From Verrucomicrobiia bacterium (GTDB lineage: Bacteria > Verrucomicrobiota > Verrucomicrobiia > Verrucomicrobiales > Akkermansiaceae): DNA of 63,013 nt. The notes below the pieces were generated by a model. It did not search any database and had not been told where the DNA came from. It saw nothing but the letters and a program-made list of their open reading frames with translations. The translations under genes were made by a program, and so were the position numbers. The number at the start of each line of letters is the position of its first letter. The stretch's first letter is position 1. The stretch is taken from contig JAUIJD010000028.1 of the NCBI GenBank assembly GCA_030431475.1, positions 1 to 63,013 on the forward strand. The letters run 5' to 3'. Positions 10,801 to 16,739 of this stretch are shown here, in pieces.

Positions 10801-12686
10801 GAGGCGATCCGGATCTCATCGGCAATGTCGTGTCGATCTCGGTGTCGCCGGGCGAGGATGTGACCGGCAGGGACTTCGTCGAAATCGAGCTCGGTGCGAT
10901 CAGTGGGCACGTCTTCGTCGGCACCGATCCGCTCGCGGGCGTGACGCTGACCCTGCTCGACGAGTTCGGCGATCCCTTCGATGGCGACCCCGGCACCCCG
11001 GGCGTGCAGCCGATCACCACGGTCACCGGTGCCGACGGCTCCTATCGTTTCGACGACGTGCCGCCCGGCGTCTATCAGGTCGGGCAGACCCAGCCGGAGG
11101 GCTACGACAGCTTCGGCGACATCGACGGCGGCGATCTCGACATCATCGGGGACGTCTCGCCGATCAGCCTCGCGCCGGGTGAGGAAAGCGAGGACAACGA
11201 CTTCGTCGAGACCCTGGACACCTGTCCGGACGACTGGGACGAGTGGTTGTTCCAGCATCCGGGCGAGTGGGCCGACGGCAATCCGGATCTGGATGCCTAC
11301 GACAACCTTGCCGAGTTCGCCTTCGCGATGCCGGCGGATGACGGCAGCGGCAGCCCGTGGCTCGACCGCAGCGCCTGGATCATCCAGCCGTCGAGCCTCG
11401 CGCCCGGCACCATCGAGGGGGTCTTCATCCGCCCGACCGGCGCCCTGCTCGACGTGACCTACACGCTCGAATACGCCGCGTCGCTCGGCGATCCCGTCGT
11501 GTGGCAGTCGCTCACGCTGGAGCCGTCCCACTACAGCACGGTGAACAACGGCGACTGCACCGAGACGGTCACCATCCACGACCTCGAGAATCTCACCGGC
11601 CTGACCGGGGGGGACGGCGTGGTGCGCCTGCGGGTGGATCTCGACGAGGAGCCCGACTCGACCATCGACCACACCAGCTACGCCGAGGTCGAGGGCTGGA
11701 CCGAGGCGGACCTGCCCTTGTGCTGCGTGACCTACAACGACCCCTACCAGCGCGAGACCCTTTTCACCGGCACGGTGGGCGCGGTCGATGGCCAGGATCT
11801 CGAGTTCACCGTGAGCAGCGGCTCGTTCGATCTCGATGACTTGCTGGAGCCCGGGGCTTCGTACTACGTGGAGGTGAATTCGGGGGATCTCGAAGGTCAT
11901 CGCTTCGATGTCGCTTCGGCTTCGGGCAACACACTGACCCTGGTCAACGACAGCGACCTCCACGCCGCGGCGGCGCCCTTCAACACCCTGACCGGCGCGC
12001 CTCCGGCGGCCCTTGTGGGTGATTCGGTGATGCTGCGTCGCCATACGACCCTGGCCGAGCATTTCCCGCCCTCGTCCTTCGGTGCGACCGGCAGCCAGAC
12101 CACCGCCGACGAGGTTCAGGTCTTCGCCGAGGGAGGCTGGACCAGCTACTGGCTCTTCGATGACGGGGGCTCACCGCGATGGGTGGAGATGTCCGACGCG
12201 ACCCTGGCCGACCAGGGATCGGTGGTGATCCCGCCGGGGCAGGGCGTGTTCTTCTACAACCGCACGCTGGCGACGACCGTGCTCCAGTATGGAGAGATCC
12301 GGGACAATGACTTCGTGCGTCCGCTGATGGACGGCGACAACCTGGTCGGCGGCGGATACCCGCTCGATCAGTCGGCCACCGGCCTGAACGGCCGGGCGAT
12401 GGATGCGGGCTTCACCGGCACGCTCGACTTCAAGACCGCGGACTCCTTCTACCTCTGGCGCAAGGATGGCGAGGGACCCACGGCGCGCGGCTATCACAGC
12501 CACTTCCGTGTCGATGGCAGCCCCTACAACCCGTCGCTGGTGCGCTGGGCGGAGATCGGCGACTCGGTGCTCACCGACCGTGGCGACGCACTCCTCTTCC
12601 TGAAGAGCCACGCGGTCTTCGTTCGTTCGCAGGCCGGATTCGACGCCTACACGATGCCGCTGCCATGGTCGCTTGGGGGCCCATAA
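4833..12686 (+). CDS. Giant secreted SdrD B-like repeat protein
   Basis: 2,617 residues with an N-terminal signal peptide (hydrophobic MMLGLIVFP, cleavage near TSAAQ). I chose the ATG at 4833 because it directly precedes this signal. Layout: residues ~35-530 beta-rich and unassigned (begins FYIPFSEDAQLTGFDAI); ~540-660 DUF11-like domain (DNLPAEVDYVPGS); about seven SdrD B-type domains starting near 676, 792, 902, 1097, 1207, 1319 and 1435, each opening GD.VW.D.DGDGVQD.GEPG; five shorter SISG-V-type domains near 1560, 1672, 1789, 1911 and 2022; then a linker ending in an EYAASLGDPVVW motif and a C-terminal ~310-residue domain resembling the verrucomicrobial TIGR02597 family. The many D-x-D-G-D-G loops suggest calcium-stiffened surface stalks. 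No LPXTG or PEP-CTERM tail is present, so the anchoring mode is unknown. The third B domain carries an insertion of calcium-loop repeats. Confidence 0.88.
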   Translation: MNSTPARFGGGFRLCAMMLGLIVFPHATSAAQNPPPTQVFYIPFSEDAQLTGFDAINSVAGDPLAVFVTFSTVADDTVIYYDHWEDGYETDITNPVQSTTLVFGDGDSSNGYPPGNAADLISAGTVFDLRNFVETGTLGDVIDYDARDKVASFKPISLTKTCFPAGTNTLLAGCVEIFEQGLWGTEYRVPVGEDMPVSSASGNLTYDENCFSYVAVSISAGKDGASVQVDKDNDGSFEESVTLGEGETVYYEGIDTGARILADNPVQAVLFTGTVESNYASRDTMLLPVYRWATDYYAPVTTGAGDGTVTFLYNPGASPITVSYDYRNSDSSYVTGTVNVPAGGNARVAMSEGNGSTHFGAYRFYTTGANPEEFYAISTIDADASDGNNQAWDGGFTLVGYPSLTTQALVSLGIGRDPYSAVNPTENGNPVWMTTVGNGDTPARVYVDYNGDNSGALTDPNGNFYDVHYDVRELVQLKLFDPDGDQSGMLIYTLDPSVRVAAVWGQDPDIAQGGQPGLDVAALVPPLREGAAGKQARIGDDVDGDGQMSTGDVLEYRIRAVNTARTSIPGPFTVTDNLPAEVDYVPGSTRYRFMVGGAWLDWVSVPDDGSGTAFPLDGSGYAVVGAVEVGGEIEVSFEATVSLAPAGDSLVNTGTVEISPYGLVIPIESEDVLYGTLGDRVWNDIDGDGVQDGGEPGINGITVFADLDDDGVQDADEPSAVTNGDGDYRITGLTSGTYVVRVDPGDIAAIDPRFGPSGDLDGTLTPHEATAALGPAEDRTDVDFGYKIGASVGDRVWADFDGDGVQEAGEPGINGVRVYLDLNGNNSFDSGEPFSITFGDGDYFIGNLDPGTYEVRVDTGTLPGAATQTHDLNGALDHEGSVSLSGVEHRDDLDFGYRGSLSIGDLVWEDINADGIASSGYDIIDGRIDINGDGFVSGSDDGFAAGYDIIDGGVDITGNGSISNFDDGSIAGFTVINGEIDANGNGSVSGADDLDDAIAGGSAESGIAGVRVYLDANGNGQFDSNEASDVTDSIGNYSIGNLFNGAYLVRVDESTLPASYVQTYDLTDPVDDSTAEITLSGASRDDVDFGYRNDATLGDLVWNDRDGDGVRDAGEPGIEGVLVYIDADGDNRFDQGVETLTYTDIDGYYVFENLADGTYQVRVEISTLPQGSTQTYDLTGGLDHEASRTLAVSEDATDVDFGYRASASFGDFVWSDTDGDGVQDGGEPGISGVTVYADINGNGVFDAATEPSAVTDGSGAYTIGNLVPGTYTARVDPSSLPAGVVQTYDLAGALDHAATFSLSATQARTDVDFGYAPGATIGDFVWEDTDGDGVQDGGEPGLAGVGVTLYRASDDAIVATTTTAGDGSYEFAGLAPGTYYLVFAAVGGYERTAVDQGADTADSDAALATGRTANVTVVGGETNSTLDAGYYQPGSIGDFVWEDTDGNGVQDGGEPGLGAVSVDLFRPGFGPDGIPGNTDDDDAVATTVSGGDGSYVFAGLVPGDYVVVFGDVTDYERSPEGEGTAATDSDADTDGSSSPVTVASGQDVDDIDAGYFPVGSISGSVLADLDGNGTGDAGIGGVTIRLLDSSGNPVLDESSNPITTLTAGDGSYSFDDLPLGDYRISQDQPSGYLSVSDTDGPNDNLIGDVTPVTVTAGADNGGNDFIEIQPGSISGTVRVDIDNDDLPEQPLAGVTVTLQDASGNDIDSDPGTPGVQPTTDVTDVNGDYGFGGLLPGNYQVVESDPAGYASVSDIDGANNNVIGDETPISVTAGAANTGNDFVDEQLCTISGTVLADTDGNGSGDAGIENVVVTLTDAAGNPIDGDTVTPGVQPVTTTTDSNGDYVFPNVLPGDYGVSESQPAGYASVADGDRTTPSDDAANVDTGDDFIPVSVLNGESDDGNDFIEVEYGSIAGTVLADTDDNGTGDAPLENVELALLDGLGNPVLDGGNPVTTTTDASGNYRFDDLLPGDYQVAETQPSGYGSVSDVDGGDPDLIGNVVSISVSPGEDVTGRDFVEIELGAISGHVFVGTDPLAGVTLTLLDEFGDPFDGDPGTPGVQPITTVTGADGSYRFDDVPPGVYQVGQTQPEGYDSFGDIDGGDLDIIGDVSPISLAPGEESEDNDFVETLDTCPDDWDEWLFQHPGEWADGNPDLDAYDNLAEFAFAMPADDGSGSPWLDRSAWIIQPSSLAPGTIEGVFIRPTGALLDVTYTLEYAASLGDPVVWQSLTLEPSHYSTVNNGDCTETVTIHDLENLTGLTGGDGVVRLRVDLDEEPDSTIDHTSYAEVEGWTEADLPLCCVTYNDPYQRETLFTGTVGAVDGQDLEFTVSSGSFDLDDLLEPGASYYVEVNSGDLEGHRFDVASASGNTLTLVNDSDLHAAAAPFNTLTGAPPAALVGDSVMLRRHTTLAEHFPPSSFGATGSQTTADEVQVFAEGGWTSYWLFDDGGSPRWVEMSDATLADQGSVVIPPGQGVFFYNRTLATTVLQYGEIRDNDFVRPLMDGDNLVGGGYPLDQSATGLNGRAMDAGFTGTLDFKTADSFYLWRKDGEGPTARGYHSHFRVDGSPYNPSLVRWAEIGDSVLTDRGDALLFLKSHAVFVRSQAGFDAYTMPLPWSLGGP

Positions 12687-12753
12687 TTAGACTTGTTTGA
12701 TTATCAATATTTCCTTAGTGAATAGGCCGTTCACCCCCATCTCCTCCTCCTTC

Positions 12754-13443
12754 ATGAAGTCCCTCACCCGTTATGTGATGGCGGCGGCTCTGCTGTTCAT
12801 CGGCAAGGCCCATGCCCAGCAGATCGACTGGGGCACCGTGATCTACAGTGATCTCGTCGATAGCGAAGGGGAGGTTCTCGACAATTCCTTCGTCTTCCAG
12901 CTCGGATCGTTCGATGCGGGCTATGATCCCTCCGCCAACGCACCGGGAGACTGGCTCGATCACTGGGAGGTCTTCGATGAGGCCGCATACAACGGGATCG
13001 AGGAGCCGGTGGATGACGGCATCTGGGGCTACTACACCTCGACCGCGAACATGGAGCCGGACGGCACCAGCGACAGCCCCGAGGAGACGCCGGGGGCGAC
13101 GAGTTTCGAAGGACGGCAGGCCTACATCTGGATCCGCAACGGCGACAATCCCGAGCCGGGCACCGAGTGGCTCGTCGTCACGACCTCGTCCTGGGTGTTT
13201 CCCGCGGCCGATCCGGCGTGCTGCGGAAACAGCCTGCCGCTGGAGTGGTCGAGCAGTGATCTCACCGGGGGCGACGTGCCCTTGTGGGGCTCGCAGGGTG
13301 GCACGCCGGGACCGGGAAGCTACACCGTCACCGGACCCTACACCCAGCAGACCTTCACCTTCGTGCCCGAACCCTCGTCGGCCCTGCTGGTCGGCATGGC
13401 GGGCCTGATGCTCGCCACGCGGCGGCGGCGAGTCGCGGGATGA
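12754..13443 (+). CDS. PEP-CTERM secreted protein
   Basis: 229 residues from the ATG at 12754, which begins a clear signal peptide (MKSLTRYVMAAALLF, cleavage after AHA). The conserved core is QLGSFDAGYDPSANAPGDWLDHW. The C-terminus has VPEPSS, a hydrophobic helix and RRRR, the PEP-CTERM sorting tail. It follows the giant repeat gene by 67 bp and its stop overlaps the next start (ATGA), so translation of the pair is probably coupled. The next gene encodes a paralogue of its N-terminal half. Function unknown. Confidence 0.85.
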   Translation: MKSLTRYVMAAALLFIGKAHAQQIDWGTVIYSDLVDSEGEVLDNSFVFQLGSFDAGYDPSANAPGDWLDHWEVFDEAAYNGIEEPVDDGIWGYYTSTANMEPDGTSDSPEETPGATSFEGRQAYIWIRNGDNPEPGTEWLVVTTSSWVFPAADPACCGNSLPLEWSSSDLTGGDVPLWGSQGGTPGPGSYTVTGPYTQQTFTFVPEPSSALLVGMAGLMLATRRRRVAG

Positions 13444-14300
13444 GGGCGATCGCATCGTGGTGGATCGCCGCGGTGCTGCTGGCGGCGACGGCGCGGGCCG
13501 AGCGGATCCGCTGGTTCTGTGATCCCGGCTCGGTCAACCTCGACAGCAGCGGGACGGCGATGGATGCCGGCTTCGAGTTCCAGCTCGGGGTGTTCGACGC
13601 CGGGTTCGAGCCGACGGCCGGGAACCGCCACCAGTGGTTGGACCACTGGAACGCGGCGCAATCGGCGAGCTATGACGCGGTGAGCGGACGGTTCACGGAG
13701 GAGCTGGAGATCTTCGACAACGACCCGCCGTTCACGGTGGGCCGCGCCGCCTGGGTCTTCGGGCGGAAAGAGTCGGCGACCGGGGACGAGTGGATTCTGT
13801 TTCGATCCGCCGCCTGGCTCTGGCCCGAAGTGGTTCCCTTCAGCCCCGAGCCGCTCCAGTGGAACGCGGCCGATGCCGACGTCGTGCCGGCCGGCGAGGT
13901 GGATGGGGGGGCTTTCCTGATGCGGTCGCAGCGGATCCGCCGCTACGACCAGTGGCGGACGACCGAGTTGATCGGTGAAGCGGAGGATGGTCCGGAGGAG
14001 GATGCGGACGCCGACGGCGTGGCCAACGTCGTCGAGTTCCTCTGCGGGACGGACCCGCGCGATCCGGGTTCGAGGCCGGTGGCTTCGTTGGATCCGGGCG
14101 GAGCGTCCCTGCGGGCGGCGTTTCCGATGGATCCAGGCAGTCTGGCGGTGGCGACGGTCGAGGGCAGCGGCGATCTCGTCGGCTGGGACGATACCGGGAT
14201 TCTGGTGGAGAGAAGCGGGGCCACGCTCGTCGCGACGGATTCCGTGACGGTGGGTTCCGGCACCCCCCGGTTCCTCCGCCTGCGGGTGGAGATGCCCTGA
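13440..14300 (+). CDS. Secreted paralogue of the preceding protein, with a thrombospondin-3-like tail
   Basis: 286 residues starting at the ATG that overlaps the previous stop by four bases. Signal peptide MRAIASWWIAAVLLAATARA. Residues ~35-75 repeat the neighbour's core (QLGVFDAGFEP...QWLDHW), showing that the two genes are tandem duplicates. Instead of a PEP-CTERM tail it continues into an acidic Asp-rich loop (EEDADADGVANVVEFLCGTDP, shortened here) like thrombospondin type-3/EF-loop segments common near the C-termini of secreted verrucomicrobial proteins, followed by a short beta domain. Function unknown; probably exported and acting with its partner. Confidence 0.78.
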   Translation: MRAIASWWIAAVLLAATARAERIRWFCDPGSVNLDSSGTAMDAGFEFQLGVFDAGFEPTAGNRHQWLDHWNAAQSASYDAVSGRFTEELEIFDNDPPFTVGRAAWVFGRKESATGDEWILFRSAAWLWPEVVPFSPEPLQWNAADADVVPAGEVDGGAFLMRSQRIRRYDQWRTTELIGEAEDGPEEDADADGVANVVEFLCGTDPRDPGSRPVASLDPGGASLRAAFPMDPGSLAVATVEGSGDLVGWDDTGILVERSGATLVATDSVTVGSGTPRFLRLRVEMP

Positions 14301-14385
14301 AGCGCGGGCTTGCCAGGATCCGCGATTCTGTTGGAGTATCCCTCATCCTCCGTCAAAGGAGGCATCCACAACCCCCATACAACGA

Positions 14386-14745
14386 ATGTTCGCACAACTC
14401 GCTCAAACTTCCGCCCCGGCCACGCCGGCCGACCTCGGCATCAGTCCGCTGGTGATGATCATCGGCACGCTGCTCGGAATCGGGCTCCTCATCTGCTGGA
14501 TCATGGAGATCATCGCCGCCTTCAAGAAGGAGGAGAAACCGCTGATGGGGATCATCTCCCTGGTGGGCGGCCTGCTTTGCACCCCGCTCGTGCCGCTCAT
14601 CATCGGCTGGATCAACGCGAAGAAGTGGGGAATCCAGAAGCTGATGCTCATCTGGACCATCCTCCTGGTGGTCTACGCCGTGCTCTACGGCAGCCAGTTC
14701 GGCAAGATCATGTCGGCGTTGCAGGAGGCGCAGCCCGCCCCCTGA
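14386..14745 (+). CDS. Small membrane protein
   Basis: 119 residues with three predicted transmembrane helices (about 21-45, 55-77 and 86-104) separated by a lysine-rich loop (FKKEEK) and INAKKWGIQK. It has no signal peptidase site and probably sits in the inner membrane. The preceding leader (14301-14385) contains a CCTCC/GGAGG hairpin at 14349-14364 and a C-rich stretch before the ATG. It lies 35 bp ahead of the diiron/ATP-grasp gene on the same strand, so it could be part of that transcription unit, although nothing in its sequence indicates a transporter. Unrecognised family. Confidence 0.7.
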   Translation: MFAQLAQTSAPATPADLGISPLVMIIGTLLGIGLLICWIMEIIAAFKKEEKPLMGIISLVGGLLCTPLVPLIIGWINAKKWGIQKLMLIWTILLVVYAVLYGSQFGKIMSALQEAQPAP

Positions 14746-14780
14746 CTTGCCGTGCGGCCGGCGGGCGCTAGCCTTCCGGC

Positions 14781-16715
14781 ATGACGACGGTTCGCGAGTT
14801 CGCCGAGCGGGTGCTCTTTGCGGACTCGCTGGGCGACAAGCTCGCCCCGCCGCCCGCGGGCCTCGAAGATGTGGCCCGCGGTCCGGCTCTCGCCGCGCCC
14901 GAGGCGCCCGGACGCCCGGACGGACTGCTTTTGTCGGACACCGGCGTGCGTGCCGGTTTTCCCGCGTTGGCGCGGGTCGACGACGACTGCGAGCGCGGTC
15001 GCCTGCTTCACTTCTTCGCCAACCACGAGCTGCTGGCGACGGAGTTGATGGCGCTGGTGCTGCTCAAGTTCCCCGATGCCCCCGCGGAGTTCCGGGCCGG
15101 GGTGCTGCGGACGCTCCGTGAGGAGCAGATGCACACCAAGCTCTACCTGCGGCGGATGCGGGAGTGCGGCGTGGAGTTCGGCGAACTGCCGGTGAATGGC
15201 TTCTTCTGGAAGCTGGTGGCGCCGATGGAAACGCCGCTGGACTACGTCACGCGGCTGTCGCTCACCTTCGAGCAGGCCAACCTCGACTACTCGCGGGGCT
15301 ACGCGCGGGTGTTCGGCGACGCCGGTGATGCGGAAACCGCGGCGATCCTCGACCGGATCTATCGCGACGAGATCGGTCACGTGCACTACGGGCTCGAGTG
15401 GTTCCGAAAATGGCGGCGTGGGGAGTCCGACTGGAAGTCGTTCTGCTCGCTTCTCGGATTTCCGCTGTCACCGGCCCGCGCCAAGGGCGCGTTCGAGTTC
15501 AATGAGGCGGGGCGTCGCGAGGCGGGGCTCGATGAGGAATTCATCATGGAGCTGAAGGCCTTCGCGCGGTCGCGGGGGCGGACGCCGCAGGTGCACTGGT
15601 TCAACCCGGGTGCCGAAGACGAGCTGGCCGGCCGCCCCGAGGGCCGGGCCATGAAGCGGGTCCGGCGGGATCTCGGGTTGCTGATGGCCTTCGTCGCCCG
15701 CGGCGACGATGTGGTGATGGTCGAGGAGTTGCCCTCGACCGCCCATCGCCTGAGACTGCTGGAAGCGGGGATCGAGCTGCCGGAAGTGGTGGCGTGGGGC
15801 GACGCGGACCGCGTGCGCGACCGCAAGCTCGGAGGTGCCCGGCCGTGGGCGGCCACCGCCGATGAAGTACGACGAGCGTCGGAGTTGGGTCTGGAATTGC
15901 CCGGGACGGAGCCGCGCCTGTTTTCGAAGATCGAGCATGCCGAACTGGCTCGCCGTCTTTTGGAGCGGGGAGGGTGGGAAATGTTGGCGGAGGTCTCGAC
16001 CGTGGGTCGGGCGGTCTCAGGCATCGAGGATCTGGCCAGGCATGCGTCGCCGGGGCGGGATTGGGTGGTGAAGGCGGCCTTCGGCACCGCGGGCCGGGAT
16101 CAGGTGCGGTTCGCGGGCGGCGAGCCGGTCGAGGTGCCCGCCCTGCGGCAGGGGCCGTGCATCGTCGAGCCGTGGCTCGACCGGGTGCTGGATTTCTCCA
16201 TCCAGTATGACCGGTTGGACGACGGCCGGCTGATGCGCCGTGGCCTGGTCGTGCTGGAGAACACGCGGGGAGGGCAGTTCCGGCGGGCGCGGGTGACGAC
16301 CCGGGTGACGGATTTCCTCGATCCGGGCGAGCGTCGGCGGGTTTTCGCGGATGAGGATCGGCGGGGCGGGCTGGCGGCTTGGCTCGAGGATGTCTTCGAA
16401 CCGATCCTGAACGACTGGCTCGGGGACCATCTCGGGCCGCTCGGGGTGGATGCGATGTTCTATCGCGATGAGTCGGGAGAGCTGCGTTTCCGCCCGGTGG
16501 TCGAAGTGAATCCTCGGTTCACCATGGGGCGGGTGGCGGTCGAGCTGGATCGCTTCGCTCCGCGGCCGGGGACGACGGTGCTCTCGATCCTTCCGGATTC
16601 GGCGCCGGCGCCGGCGGGCGGGTTGCGCTTGACCGAATCCGGGAAGGGGGCCGCATTCGCGGCATTTCTGGAGCGCGCTCCGCGATCGCGGGATGAATCC
16701 GTGCGGAAAACCTGA
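14781..16715 (+). CDS. Ferritin-like diiron (DUF455) domain fused to ATP-grasp ligase
   Basis: 644 residues, two enzyme domains. The N-terminal ~260 residues resemble the DUF455 ferritin-like family and retain a full diiron ligand set: Glu83/Glu88 in NHELLATE, E115-x-x-H118 in EEQMH, Glu164 in FEQANLD, and E197-x-x-H200 in DEIGH. The C-terminal ~350 residues look like an ATP-grasp ligase: VVKAAFGTAGRDQVRF (nucleotide-binding strand), IVEPWLDRVLDFSIQ, and near the end VVEVNPRFTMGR, the metal/ATP acidic motif. Predicted activities are O2-dependent oxidation and ATP-dependent acyl (amide or ester) ligation, acting on an unknown substrate. The stop lies 24 bp before the NRPS start on the same strand, which strongly suggests a joint pathway. 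The fold calls are by motif only; the fusion itself is unusual. Confidence 0.78.
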   Translation: MTTVREFAERVLFADSLGDKLAPPPAGLEDVARGPALAAPEAPGRPDGLLLSDTGVRAGFPALARVDDDCERGRLLHFFANHELLATELMALVLLKFPDAPAEFRAGVLRTLREEQMHTKLYLRRMRECGVEFGELPVNGFFWKLVAPMETPLDYVTRLSLTFEQANLDYSRGYARVFGDAGDAETAAILDRIYRDEIGHVHYGLEWFRKWRRGESDWKSFCSLLGFPLSPARAKGAFEFNEAGRREAGLDEEFIMELKAFARSRGRTPQVHWFNPGAEDELAGRPEGRAMKRVRRDLGLLMAFVARGDDVVMVEELPSTAHRLRLLEAGIELPEVVAWGDADRVRDRKLGGARPWAATADEVRRASELGLELPGTEPRLFSKIEHAELARRLLERGGWEMLAEVSTVGRAVSGIEDLARHASPGRDWVVKAAFGTAGRDQVRFAGGEPVEVPALRQGPCIVEPWLDRVLDFSIQYDRLDDGRLMRRGLVVLENTRGGQFRRARVTTRVTDFLDPGERRRVFADEDRRGGLAAWLEDVFEPILNDWLGDHLGPLGVDAMFYRDESGELRFRPVVEVNPRFTMGRVAVELDRFAPRPGTTVLSILPDSAPAPAGGLRLTESGKGAAFAAFLERAPRSRDESVRKT

Positions 16716-16739
16716 GAAGCTGGGAGCCCCCTTCCGTTC

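Noticed and set aside
6039-12062. A 2,007-codon open frame antisense to the giant repeat gene
   Set aside because: GC-rich repetitive coding DNA leaves the opposite strand open. The translation is rich in Arg, His and Val, has no motif, and the plus-strand frame is clearly the real protein.
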